NCBI GenBank assembly: GCA_029216955.1 | Contig: JANAVB010012195.1 | Span: 2,954,957-3,018,956 of the forward strand | DNA: 64,000 nt | Origin: Iris pallida | Lineage: Eukaryota; Streptophyta; Magnoliopsida; Asparagales; Iridaceae | Direction: 5' to 3' | In this document: piece by piece, positions 40,257 to 50,753 of the stretch | How the letters are laid out: the number at the start of each line of letters is the position of its first letter | Numbering within the stretch: position 1 is the first letter of the stretch | Position numbers and translations under genes: made by a program | Notes under the pieces: model-generated | The model's input: only the letters and a program-made list of their open reading frames with translations | Databases searched by the model: none | What the model was told of the DNA's origin: nothing

Positions 40257-41674
40257 TATATGGTGCAACCAGAAAACTTTGTGTCAGAAGATCCAAAGAA
40301 TATGGTTTGCAAACTGACAGAATCTATTTATGGACTCAAGCAGGCTTCTCGTCAAAGACACTTTGAGTTTTAACAAGTGACTATCTCGTTTGGTTTTGAG
40401 ATGAACACTGTTGAAGATTGTGTGTATCACAAGTTCAGTGGGAGTAGAAATAATTTCCTGGTTTTATATATTGATTGAAGTATTTAATGCAAACCAGGTG
40501 ACACATCTCGTTAAAGGAGACAAATTCAGTCTCAAACAAGTGCCCTAAGGTTAGACTTAAAATTAAGAAAATATAATAGATTTTTTCTTCATAATGAGTT
40601 GTAGGGAGTCTAATGTATACTCAAGTATGTACACGTCAGGATATTGCGTATATATTAGGATGTTAGGCAGATATTTAAGTAAATATGGATGGATCATTGG
40701 AATAGCAGCCAAACTACTTAAGTAATTAATAGAGAACATGAAATTATATGCTCTTTGTAGGAGATCGAATAGTTCTGGAGATCATAAGGTATTCCGACTC
40801 CGATTTTGTTGGATGCCAACACAGCAAGAGATCCACATCAGGTTATGCTGACTAATGGAGGTATATTTGGGTGAGTGTCAAACATGCACTCATAATTTCT
40901 TCCACCATGAAAGCAAGGTTTATAACATGTTGTGGGATATCTATTCAAGGAATATGGTTGCGAAATTGTCACAAGGCTGCGCCTACAGTACGGTGTTGAA
41001 AGACCACTTAAATTATGGTGTGACAATAAATCAGCAGTAATGTATTCCAAAAACAACAGAAACTTGTATAAGTAAAGGATATTGACATAAAGTTTCTAGT
41101 TGTGAAGGAAAGAATTCAGAATGGTTACAGTGTCCATATAACACATTAGGACAAACTCCATGTTAGCGGATCCGCTCACAAAAGCATTATCACCCAGGGT
41201 CTTTCATGAGCATACTGCTCATATGGGTGTTAATTAAGAATATGGCAATATAGTGGGAGTTTGTATTTTATGTATTTGGGTGCTATTTGGTTTTGGACAT
41301 ATTTATGTATTAAAGTATTTTGGATATTTATCTGATCAGATATATGGAAATTCAGTTCATTCTGTTTTTATTATGTTAAAGTATTGATCTCATTAAAGTT
41401 AAGGAGGACCAGTTGGAAATAGACATGTATTGATCACATTGCGTGTAATTTTCATGCTACGCATCCATGATTGATCTATGTCGTTTAACTATATTGGTAT
41501 ATGTGACCATTGATGGTTTAGTTACGCTATATGTGACGAAGGCCGCTTTGATCCTATGTTGATATGGTTAATGGACGAGATTGTCCGGATATACCCTAAG
41601 GATTAAGATAGCGATTTATGAGCTCACTAAGGTTAACATAATTATAAGGTTACATATGTGGCCCAGTGGGAGAT
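40257..41674 (+). pseudogene. Element C reverse transcriptase (continued) and RNase H, decayed
   Basis: Copia RT resumes immediately after D with VQPENFV, NMVCKLTESIYGLKQASRQ, FGFEMNTVEDCVYHKFSG and VLYID, and breaks before the second catalytic aspartate. A deletion follows. Further fragments are the KFSLKQ connection region (about 40525), RNase H (CDNKSAV equivalent near 41018-41040, YSKNNRN) and the C-terminal ADPLTKALS...HEHTAHMGV near 41165-41232. Many stops and shifts interrupt the frame. A purine tract (CCAGTGGGAGAT) at about 41663-41674 precedes the 3' LTR. Confidence 0.87.
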
Positions 41675-42154
41675 TGTTGGAATTATTCAATAATTATGGG
41701 GCCACACATGTAAAATTAATTGTGTTTGGGCTATCTAAATAATTAAGCCAAATTAAAGTGGTCTATATGGAAATTGGCTTAAGGGTATAATTGTCATGGA
41801 ATTAATGTGTAGATACCGGAGATAATTCTAATTTGATGAGGGACCAAATTAGAAATATCACAACACACATATCTATATATATGTGTATTCATTAGGGTTA
41901 TGGTCCCCAACTCATACGGCCACCAAAGAGAGGGTTTCTCTATTCTCTTCTGTATCCCCATCAACAAAGAGAGGAATAAAGATTTAATCTTTATTATTAA
42001 GGGCCGTAGCGGGTTGGAAGATCAAATCCCACAAAGAAAAACGTCTGCTTCAAGATCCGTCAAGCAAAGACAATGGATTCAGGTACGCTTCCACAATCAA
42101 TTTAATTTATGTTCTTCATCTCATGAATCGACATGGCACAACAAATTTCTAACA
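41675..42154 (+). repeat. Element C 3' LTR (480 bp)
   Basis: TGTTGGAATT...TTTCTAACA, partner of 23360-23839, followed by the ATCTA duplication. Confidence 0.95.
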
Positions 42155-42232
42155 ATCTATTGGAATGATTGTTAAATAGTTTTACAGCCTTAAAGATAAT
42201 ATGTCAAAAATTTGCAATCGTACCTATTAGAA
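42155..42232 (+). repeat. Tandem repeat unit U2, right piece
   Basis: ATCTATTGGAATGATTGTTA to GTACCTATTAGAA, the end of unit U2 after element C. It matches the end of U1 at about 5037-5118. Confidence 0.85.
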
Positions 42233-42740
42233 GGACTAGTCCAGTATCTGGAGTAGTCCATTTTAGAAAAACTTTTACTCATGACATCCAAGAAACTTAC
42301 TAGGACTGACCACCCTCCCCCAATCCTTTCCAAATCCAAACATTATAACTCTCTCTCTCTCTCATCTAAATCCCTCCAACTCCTAATCCTCCTCCCTCCG
42401 TATTTGGATATCCTTCTTCTCGTCCTCCACCTCCTCCGCGTGGCTTCTGGTCTTCCTCGAGTATCTACATGCGTTCCGAGGAGAAGTGATCGGAGATGAT
42501 GGTGTGTAGCAGAGAGGTGGTCAGAATCGACATTTAAATCCATTCTTTTTTTTTATCTCCTCTTTCTCCTATAAATTTTTCGACCAACACTCGGCCAAGG
42601 AAGAGCTCAAAACTATATCTTTAGGACTGTCAAACAATTTGACAGCCCTATCTATTGGAACCAATGTCAAAACTTTTACAACCCTAAAGATAACATGTCA
42701 AATTTTTTGTTGACAGTCCTAAAGATAATATCATATTTTC
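42233..42740 (+). repeat. Tandem repeat unit U3, with terminal inverted repeat at its end
   Basis: Starts GGACTAGTCCAGTATCTGGA and follows U1 and U2 through the CT-rich part. Its last 112 bp (42616-42727) are bounded by an 18-bp perfect inverted repeat, TATCTTTAGGACTGTCAA and its complement. This could be the original hairpin end of the unit or a separate small foldback. Confidence 0.82.
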
Positions 42741-42869
42741 TTCATCATTGGCAAAAATTTTGATTCCAATATATTGGTAGAGCAGTAAAAAAAAAATGAC
42801 AATCCTAAGGAAAAAAATTGGGCAGCTCCAAGTAATTATTTTTTTAGTGGTAAACTTCTAAATAAAAAA

Positions 42870-43116
42870 GGGATATTTTAGCAAATACCCCCATTCAAAA
42901 TATAGAAACTAGTATGTACCCTCACTATTTTAAAAAAATATCAAATGCCCCCATTCCTTTGTAATCAGCCAAAATTTTGTTCAATAGTAGATATATATCT
43001 TAAAATTTTATTTTTTTCATACAAAGGAATGAGAACATTTGCTACTTTTTTTTTTTTAAAGTTGGGGTATATGCTAGTTTCTATATTTTGAATAAGAGCA
43101 TCTGCTAAAATATCCC
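42870..43116. mobile_element. Foldback MITE (247 bp), hAT-like
   Basis: Arms of about 95 bp are inverted copies: GGGATATTTTAGCAAATACC on the left, and the right end reads GCTAAAATATCCC on the plus strand. The 8-bp duplication ATAAAAAA lies at 42862-42869 and 43117-43124, although this is low-complexity sequence. No coding capacity. Confidence 0.85.
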
Positions 43117-43124
43117 ATAAAAAA

Positions 43125-44762
43125 ATGGGACAACCTCGAGTAACTTTTGTAGTGCCTTTATTAAAAAAAAGCCAATTGTCATAGAGAAAAAAAAAAATTA
43201 AAATGGCAACATCAATAAGTTAAAAAAATATTAACAACTAGTTCAAGTTCGATGCTTAAGAATGAGTTTTTGATTTTTTATCCATGTTTGATACGTCTAC
43301 AATTAGAAATTGGGAAAGAATATGAGGGCCTTACATTTCCATTATTGTGGAAAAGTAAAATCCAAGGGCCCCTTGTGAATAGTTTTGCTTTCCTAAGAAT
43401 ATTTTTTTGGGTGTTTTATTTGGATGAAATACTTTCCTTTACTTTCAAAATTTTAACTTCTATCCTAAATGTGAATTTAGGTAATATAAATATTATAAAA
43501 TTAATGAAAGTGTATTTATGGAAAACTAAATAAATTAATATTCTTATTCATGTCTGAATCGAACATGTGAATGAAAAAATTAAAATTTTTGGGTTGCATA
43601 TTTCCGACCAAATCAAACATGAGTATGAAAAATTTAAATTCTTTCCCATAATAAAGGAATAGAAAGTGGAATCCTAATAATACAAAACGTTCATCTAAAT
43701 GGCCTCTAAAGTGTCGAGGAAAGTACAACGTCAAATCATTTTCTAACTCTTTCTCCTTGCGTCTTCCTCTTCATACTCTCTTACCATTACTATTGCAACC
43801 CTAAAACCTTAAACTTCAAAAATATCATGGCAATAATCAAATTCCTTCCCAATCAAGATAAATCTCCAACAATGACCCTGAAGTTATTTTGTGTGTGTTT
43901 ACATTCATGTATTTTCAACAATTTTCTAGTACATAATCCAATTTGAAACTATTTCTTCGAACTCCATTAACAGACTTTAGATTCAAAATAGTTCCGTTTG
44001 AGACGACGAAGAACTATAATTTTTTTTACAATCTTGAATATGCACAACACTGCCAAAACTTTGACAACCTTAGGACGACCAACGATAGAGAAGTCTAATA
44101 TATGGAGATTTCCACTTACTCCGACTCCGACGTCGCTACAGGGAGAAGGAATCGATGTTGAGGATGATCTCCGGGCGTCGGCACAAAAATTCGTTCCAAG
44201 TCGAGGTCTCCCGGCTCATGGACATGATCATTAATTTGCTCATGTCTAAGGGCCTAGCACTATGGATTATTTCTTTTGAGTTTTGACCCTTCCTTGTTGT
44301 AGTTCATAACTTGCCTATCTCAAGTTTCTAGGTCTTGGCTTAACAAAGAAGTGGCATTAGACTAGATATTCTTTATAAGTTTATAATTTTATAGTTTTCA
44401 TGTCCTACCTCATAAAGGAGGTTTGAGGATTTTGTGGGACATAAATATTGTGGCACTAGAATTGTATGATCGTAGTAAACTTTCCATATCCTTGGGAAAA
44501 AAAGATTGTAGTAACTACAAAGTCTTGGGGGCTAGAGGATGAAATAAGCATTCATTTTTTAACAATCGCCCTCTTATTGCACGATTTTGGTGATGAAAAG
44601 CCATTAGCAATCCTCATCATAAAGTCTGAAAACTTGGTGTAGTGGGAGATTTTAACACGTCTTTGGTATGTATAATCGTAATCGCAATATAATTAAATAA
44701 AAAAATAAATAAATGAGCACTCTCTCCATCAAATTGGCTGAGGTATTTCGACTTTTTTTTAT
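43125..44762. other. AT-rich intergenic region
   Basis: No intact gene. Short open frames at 43252-43533 and elsewhere have no recognisable domain. The only coding-like trace is the HSP90-like fragment at 44194-44234. Confidence 0.55.
44194..44234 (+). pseudogene. Short HSP90-family N-terminal relic
   Basis: One frame reads FQVEVSRLMDMIIN, which closely matches the strongly conserved start of the HSP90 ATPase domain (F-Q-x-E-V-S-R-L-M-D-x-I-I-N). Upstream, after a small shift of frame, SAQKF resembles the residues before it. Downstream similarity is lost within a few codons. It is too short to be a gene and is probably a fossil of a processed or captured HSP90/GRP94 sequence. A chance match cannot be excluded. 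Confidence 0.4.
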
Positions 44763-44964
44763 GAGTCCATTTTTGTTCACCCACCAATACTAGGTAGGAT
44801 GTTCATCTTCCACTAAAAAATTGACACGTGGTATTTTTATCTCACACAAACCACTTTGTAAGTGGTTTTGTTTGCCCACCAAAGTGATTTTGATCTTTAA
44901 TTTGTCACGTGTCCATTTTTTAGTGGGGAGTGAACATCTCGGTGGGTGAACAAAAATGGACTCT
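44763..44964. mobile_element. MITE with ~65-bp inverted arms
   Basis: GAGTCCATTTTTGTTCACCC at 44763 is mirrored by GGGTGAACAAAAATGGACTC ending at 44963, and the inner arms share CACTAAAAAAT...ACACGTG. Flanks CTTTTTTTTAT (left) and CTTTTTTAT (right) look like a slightly altered target duplication of Mutator size. Outside that, GCACTCTCTCCATCAAATTGG at 44717 and a variant at 44988 form a further direct repeat. Confidence 0.82.
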
Positions 44965-45059
44965 CTTTTTTATTGACAAATTTTTAGCACAATCTCTCAA
45001 TCAAATTGGACAGAAAGTCCAGTATATGTCCAGTAAATGCGTGGGATACGGAGTTTGTA

Positions 45060-46194
45060 AGAGCATCCACAGTAGGAGTACTCCAAACCATACTCCAAAT
45101 CACTCCAAATCATACTCCAATTATTAAGTTTGGAACGTCTCCTTGTTATTGACACACAATGATACACTCCAAATAAATACTCCTAGTTAATTTCCTATTT
45201 TTTAATTCTTTTTCCTCCTTTGCATGCGTTCCCTGTTGCATGTGTTTGCTGTTGCTCTTCTAATCAGACGACGACGACAATGGCCGGTAAGTTCAACAAA
45301 ATTAGATTCCTATTTTTTTCTTCTTCCATGGCTAACCATAGTCAAGTGTTTCTTCCAAACCATTTTTTTTTCAAAACACCCTTTGAACCTGTACATAAAA
45401 ATTCCCTCTGAAAGCTATCAACAAGCATTTTTTTTTTCCTTCCATGGCTAGCCATAGCACAAACCTTGTAGGGAAAAGGAAAAGGAAAGAGAGATGGTTG
45501 TGTTCTTGGTGGCTTGGGAAAGAAAAGAGAGAAGAGGGAAAGGAAAGAGATGGGACGGAAAATAAAATGAATCGGAGAGGAAAAACAAATGAAAGAGAGG
45601 ACGTGCGGTTGGTTTTTGTGGGCCCAAAATTTATTGTAGCGGAGCTACAAGACGCTCCAAATTTGGAGGGTCTTCTGACTTTCTATCATATTTTAAATGT
45701 GAACAAGTGTCCACTGCATCCTTCAAGTGCTATAAATTTTAGCTAAAATCAAAATATAGTACTTAGAGCATCCACAGTGGTAACACTCCAAACCATACTC
45801 CAAATCACTTCAAACCATACTCCAATAATTAATTTTGGAGTATTCCCTTCATGTTGGTACACAATGGTATAGTCTAAATAAACACTCCAAATTGACAAGT
45901 GGCAACACTCCATTTGTTTTCCTCCTTATTTTTCTTTCATAATTGACAAGTGGCAACACTCCAAAAAAAAAGAATGAAGGAGAAAAGTAAATATGGTGGG
46001 CCCGCAAGTAATATAGCTCAACTAGTGGACTCTTCAAATTTGGAGAGTTTCTTAGCTTTCTACCATTTTTCAAGTGTGGACAAGAGTTCATTGGAGTATC
46101 AAGTGCTACAAAATTTGGCTAAAGATTAAATATAGTACTTGAAATTAGTCCCACTGTGGATGCTCTTAAAATCTGTTTCACACTGTGGATGTTC
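45060..46194. mobile_element. Outer Tourist-like MITE, TAA target
   Basis: Inverted ends GAGCATCCACAGT (45060) and ACTGTGGATGTTC (ending 46194) are flanked by TAA at 45057-45059 and 46195-46197. This fits PIF/Harbinger-derived MITEs, which duplicate a three-base TWA target. Excluding the inner MITE it is about 730 bp. No transposase. Confidence 0.82.
45766..46165. mobile_element. Inner Tourist-like MITE nested in the outer one, TTA target
   Basis: Perfect 15-bp ends GAGCATCCACAGTGG / CCACTGTGGATGCTC are flanked by TTA at 45763-45765 and 46166-46168. Its subterminal sequence (ACTCCAAACCATACTCCAAA) also occurs at the left end of the outer MITE, so both belong to one family. Confidence 0.88.
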
Positions 46195-46197
46195 TAA

Positions 46198-46887
46198 CAG
46201 CAGACTCAACCTAAAGGCCGACGGGCCGAGTTAAAATATTGGGGCCGAAGAAAACCAAAAAATTCGCATTTCCGATCGGTATCAGGGCCGGCCTGTGGGC
46301 AAGCCTGAAAAAGTCTCGGGTTTGGACAATCCTCTTACTTGGGACAACCCCTCGGGCTCTTTTTTTTTCTTTTTCCAAAAGCCCAAATACCAAAATCTGA
46401 TCCAAATGAGCATTATATCCACGAGTTCTGTTTAGATTCTCAAATCCCTAATGAGTAAACAAATCCCTAATTTTCTCCCCCTGGCTGAAGGCCGCTGAAG
46501 AAAAAACACCGACCCCCAGGTGACAGGTCCCCCAGATCAGCTGCTGCTGCTGCTGCTGCTTCTTCTTCTTGGTTGACACTTGACTTAGGTCTCAATTCTC
46601 AAATCCCTATTTTATTACTTATATTTTATTCATATCAAAGATGGTAGAACAGTAGAAGAACCATCACCCATGCTTACTTTCTAGTTTTTGCTTGGATTTT
46701 AGGGTTTCATGCACTTCTTCCCGACGAACTCCAATTTTAGGGTTTTATGCAGAGATTTTTGCACTCGAATTCTTCATAAATAGTGAAGATCAATTCTTCA
46801 TAAATAGTGAACATCATTCAAAACGGAGAGGAGACGTCTATCCTGCTGGATGGGAGGCCGAGGCCGTTTTTAGACTTCTGAGCTTAT
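46198..46887. other. Intergenic region with trinucleotide repeat
   Basis: No supported gene. Contains (CTG)n/(CTT)n at about 46538-46570 and a GC-richer stretch (46210-46300) with short frames lacking known domains. A 5' untranslated exon of the ribosomal protein gene at 51.1 kb could lie here, but I cannot identify it. Confidence 0.45.
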
Positions 46888-46964
46888 CTTGGAAGCATAG
46901 TCTTCTACATAATCCAATTTCATGAGAAGTTTATAATCAAGTTAGAGCATGACACAAAAAACAA
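46888..46964 (+). repeat. Direct repeat, copy 1 left part
   Basis: GGAAGCATAGTCTTCTACAT to GAGCATGACACA matches 50605-50683 with few changes. Its continuation (AACTATTCTGCACATGCACA) is found at 50443 because the 3.4-kb TIR element separates the two halves. Confidence 0.88.
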
Positions 46965-47624
46965 AAGTTTTTTTTTTCATCCGTCACGACAGCGTTGATT
47001 GGTTTTTCTAAGGGCACTACCACATTTACTTGGGGGTAGCCCAAAAATGTTCCAAAAAATTACAAGTTTGCCATCCATTTTTTTTACTTGGGGCTAGCCC
47101 AAATAATGGTATAAATAACTTTTCTTTTCTTTTCCTCTCCCTCTACTCTTTTCTTTTCTTTTCCTCTCTCCCTCTACTCGTTTCTTCTCTCCTTCAACAT
47201 TTCTAGGTCATAGAATTAAACCCTAGCCCAATTTTTTTTCCAACCTACATTTTATGAAGATTGTGGGTGAAATTTCTAGGTCATAGAATTAAACCCTAAC
47301 CCAAGAAAATGCATTTGCATATGCTATCATTTCTCACCAAATTATATAATACTTCGACAGTATGAAATGACAATCAAACATATGGTTACTAGAAAAAGAA
47401 TGTAAAGCCAGCAAGGCATTCGTCGTACACATGGTCTCATGTTGCTTGCAACTGAACTTTCAGTGCAGTAAGTTGATTGAGCATTTCAAAGCCCCGACGA
47501 AACATTCGACATTTCAATTAAAAAGCATGCCACTGATGCCAGTGCTCATGTTCAAATCTGAAAATTTAACCTCTTTTTTTTGCTTGTGCTTCTATTAGAT
47601 CACCACCACCATTAGATATTGGAT

Positions 47625-47692
47625 TAGGACTGTCAGCCTCCAAGCAGTCCTAATTTAATAAAGGACTGCCTGGAGACTGGCAGTCTTGTCTC
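47625..47692. repeat. Pair of short palindromes of the AGGACTG family
   Basis: ATTAGGACTGTCAGCCTCCA facing AGCAGTCCTAAT, then AGGACTGCCTGGAGACTGGCAGTC. They share the core with the array at 48304-48845 and the large hairpin at 49749-49892. Confidence 0.8.
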
Positions 47693-48303
47693 AAACTTTC
47701 TGGATTTGGAGTTAAATCCATGGCAGCCGGAAACGATTCCCACCCCTCTTCCCTACTACGTTCGTGTATACAGGAAAGTAATGGGACATATAGGAGCAAA
47801 GAGTTCTTGACATATGAGAGAAGAAGTCCAATGATCAAATCTGCTATGCTTTTCAAACATCCTGGTGGTGTTAAGAAAACATCATCAAACTGACGTCCAC
47901 TGTGAAACCAATGTCGAACCTCAATAATACGAGGAGGAATATGCACAACACACCTCTAGGAACCTCAACAATACGACGAAGAATTTATCAACAGACTGGT
48001 CCCATGAAAGCTTATCCCATGAAAAGAAACTAAATCAGCAAAGGAAAAGCTTTATGCCCACCATTACCTTTCAGAAAAAAGGACAAGGAAAAAGAATATT
48101 CCAATCCATATACTATTAGCAAGCAAATTTGTAATCTATAATAATGCTGGGCATCCATTTAAAGTCATCAAATAATTCTATGACGTACCATGCTAGTTTA
48201 GAACAGATTGGAATCCAATGAGAAAGTTTTGTTAAATAAGGGTTCTTGCCTCAAGCATCAGGCAGGCGATGTGAATTGTCTTGGTGTTGAAGTGTTCAAA
48301 CTG

Positions 48304-48845
48304 TATCAGGACTGCCAGCTTTCTGGCAGTCCAACACTAACGTAGGACTGCCAGGGTGCTGGCAGTCCTAGATGAAACTATCTGTGAAGAGAGTTTCACA
48401 TACAAACTCACAGAGAGTTTGTATCAGGACTGTCAGCTCTCTGGCAGTCCAACACTAATGTAGGACTGCCAGGTTGTTGACAATCCTAAATGAAACTCTC
48501 TGTAAAGAGAGTTTCACATACAAACTCTCTTCACAGAGAGTTTCATGTAGGACTGCCATCCCTCTGGCAGTCCAACACTAATATAGGACTGCCAGGGTGC
48601 TGACAGTCCTAAATAAAACTGTGTGAAGAGAGTTTGTATCAGGACTGTCAGCTCTCCGGCAGTACAATACTAATGTAGGACTGCCAGGGTGCTGGCAGTC
48701 CCATATGAAACTCTCTGTGAAGAGAGTTTGTATCAGGACTGCCAGCTCTCTGGCAGTCCAACACTAATGTAGGACTATCAAGGTGCTGGCAGTCCTGATA
48801 CAAACTCTCTGTGAAGAGAGTTTGACACACAAACTCTCCAAATTA
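48304..48845. repeat. Tandem array of short palindromes (about five units)
   Basis: Unit starts are near 48304, 48423, 48546, 48638 and 48732. A full unit holds three hairpin-capable palindromes in fixed order. P1 is GGACTGCCAG..CTGGCAGTCC, P2 is TAGGACTGCCAGGGTG followed by CTGGCAGTCCTA, and P3 is AAACTCTCTGTGAAGAGAGTTT. P1 and P2 are joined by AACACTAAYG. Substitutions often fall so that one arm keeps pairing by G-T. No coding frame runs through the array. Confidence 0.93.
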
Positions 48846-49434
48846 CGACAACCAAATAACAACATGTCCACATCAAAATAAGATCCAAATAACAACATAT
48901 CCAACTTACATATCCAAATTACGAGGCAGTGAGCCCCAACAGACATGCAATACAGCGTGCAAAAAATCTCGTACGTATCGTCGAACATCTCAAAAAATAA
49001 AATAAAATAATAAATAATAGTGGTAGCACTAACCGACTGACTGTTATCAAATGAATATTAGCTTGCTTTCGTAGAGAGTTTCATTTATTGTTCAATCCAT
49101 ATCATGACATATAAGAAGTAGGAACGGAACAACACTTGAGTGCTATCCAGAAAGAAACACCTTCGGCCGATCAATTTGAGATATGATAATAAAACAGTTG
49201 TAAAATTGCTCGCTGTATATAGTAAAACTGTAGGAGAAATTGTTGACATGGTTGCAAACGTACAAAAGAGTTGTACATATAAATGGAGTGCAATCCGGAA
49301 AGAGTTGTACACGAGTAAAACAAATGATTGCTTTTGAAGCATCATCCTATAATCACTGTACAAATCAATACAACTTTCATGTATTACTTCCATAGTATGA
49401 GATGGCCTAGGGCTACAATAGCTATGTACATAAA

Positions 49435-49617
49435 CTATTTCTTAGCATCGATGAACATTGCCCGTGTCCAGTGCTCCACAATATCCCATCCCTCCACAAG
49501 GTTTTCTGGTTTGCTGCAATCACCTATCTCCGGGGAGTAAAGGAAACTAGCATCAGAGTTGGAGAGGAGGTTATCACGGGCGCTCGGCTGATACATACAG
49601 GATAAGAAATCAGGCAT
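49435..49617 (-). other. Possible captured exon, unrecognised
   Basis: A 60-codon frame with non-repetitive, coding-like composition ends GWDIVEHWTRAMFIDAKK, stop at 49435-49437. An acceptor-like TTATTTAG lies just upstream on the minus strand (about 49622-49629). I do not recognise a domain. It lies inside the TIR element, so it may be a gene fragment carried by the transposon. A second such frame, 47650-47946 minus (with LTPPGCLKSIADLIIGLLLS), could belong to the same source. Neither is supported as an active gene. Confidence 0.3.
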
Positions 49618-49748
49618 CAGGCTAAATAATTTCTTTAAATCAAGTAATCAAATTTTTTTTTTTTGCTTTACCATTATAACAGTGTGTGTGCTCTCCACTA
49701 AGCTGCTAGATGATACTGAAGTGTTTACATTCCAAACCAGATCTGATT

Positions 49749-49892
49749 ACATTAGAACTGTCAGGGGTGTGGCAGTCCTAATGTAAAGTAGGACTGCCAC
49801 AGTCCCTGCAGTCCTCTTTCACAAGAGGACTGCAGGGACTATGGCAGTCCTACTTTACATTAGGACTGTCACACCCCTGGCAGTCCTAATGT
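49749..49892. repeat. Near-perfect 70-bp foldback hairpin
   Basis: Arms 49749-49818 and 49823-49892 are reverse complements at 66 of 70 positions, separated by a 4-nt loop TCAC. The arm starts ACATTAGAACTGTCAGGGGT and ends GCAGTCCTCTT. Two of the four mismatches become G-U pairs in a plus-strand transcript and the other two in a minus-strand transcript. It is the longest member of the AGGACTG palindrome family in the window. Confidence 0.95.
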
Positions 49893-50442
49893 ACTCAGAC
49901 CCGACTGTAGCAGCCGAACGGCCAAAACGGGACGCTCGTTTGTCGTGTTCTAGGGTTAGGATTTCAAAAAAAAAGTGGGTTTGTCGTGTTCGAAATTTTC
50001 ATTTAGGAACCTAAAGAGATTCTAAACCTAATTTATTAAGACTTTTTAGAGAATTAAAAATATTCTAGGGTTTTGAATAGAATGTACAAAATTCTTGAAG
50101 AAATTAGGGAAGAAACCTAGATTCCGGTTGCTTTGACTTGCGTGTCATCTCTTCGAATCTACGAATGTTGTTGAAGAAATCTTGGTGGAGGAATTGGGAG
50201 TGGAGTGGTGGAGAAGAAGAAATTAGGGTTTTGGGAGAGGGAGATGGAGAGAGCTCTTTTTTTCTTTTTGTGGAGAGAGAGTGTAGAATGAGTAATGAGA
50301 AGAAATGAAGGGTTTGGGGGGTTGGGCTGCCCCCTAGCAAAATTTGGGTGCCCCCTAGCAAATTCTCCACCTTCTTGGGCTGCCCCCAAGTAAGGGTTGC
50401 CCCCTAGCAATAATGGTGGTGCCCTTAGAAAAAACCTTTAGA

Positions 50443-50503
50443 AACTATTCTGCACATGCACAAATACAACATGACACATATCGGACACCCAGGGACAAAC
50501 ACA
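50443..50503 (+). repeat. Direct repeat, copy 1 right part
   Basis: AACTATTCTGCACATGCACA through CATGACACATATCGGACAC matches 50693-50753 and continues the copy begun at 46888. Confidence 0.87.
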
Positions 50504-50604
50504 ACAAGCTAATATATATGATTCTAAACATTCCAACAAGCAGAAAAATATTAACTTGATGTTGGTGATCGTGGGTTATGATAATTATTGTAATATGTTC
50601 GTAC

Positions 50605-50753
50605 TTTTATTGGAAGCATAGTCTTCTACGTAATCCAATTTCATGAGAAGTTTATAATCAGGTTAGAGCATGACACAGATTTTTTTCATTTATAACTATT
50701 CTGCACATGCACAAATACAACATGACACGTATCGGACACAAGGGGACAAACAC
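50605..50753 (+). repeat. Direct repeat, copy 2 (uninterrupted)
   Basis: Contains both halves joined (…GACACAG, T-run, CATTTATAACTATTCTGC…). It shows what the locus looked like before the TIR element inserted into copy 1. Confidence 0.87.

Larger units (their letters stand above)
47001..50436. mobile_element. 3.4-kb non-autonomous TIR element with palindrome arrays
   Basis: Inverted ends are GGTTTTTCTAAGGGCACTAC at 47001 and, as complement of 50436-50415, GGTTTTTTCTAAGGGCACCACC. Next to the ends are subterminal repeats, TTGGGGGTAGCCC / TTGGGGCTAGCCC on the left and several GCCCCCTAGCAA copies on the right (50328-50410). The empty site survives at 50605-50753, which helps fix the insertion, but I could not find a tidy target duplication. 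About 20-30 bp left of 47001 also lacks a match in the empty site. No transposase is present. The superfamily is uncertain (hAT-, CACTA- or Mutator-derived). Confidence 0.7.
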
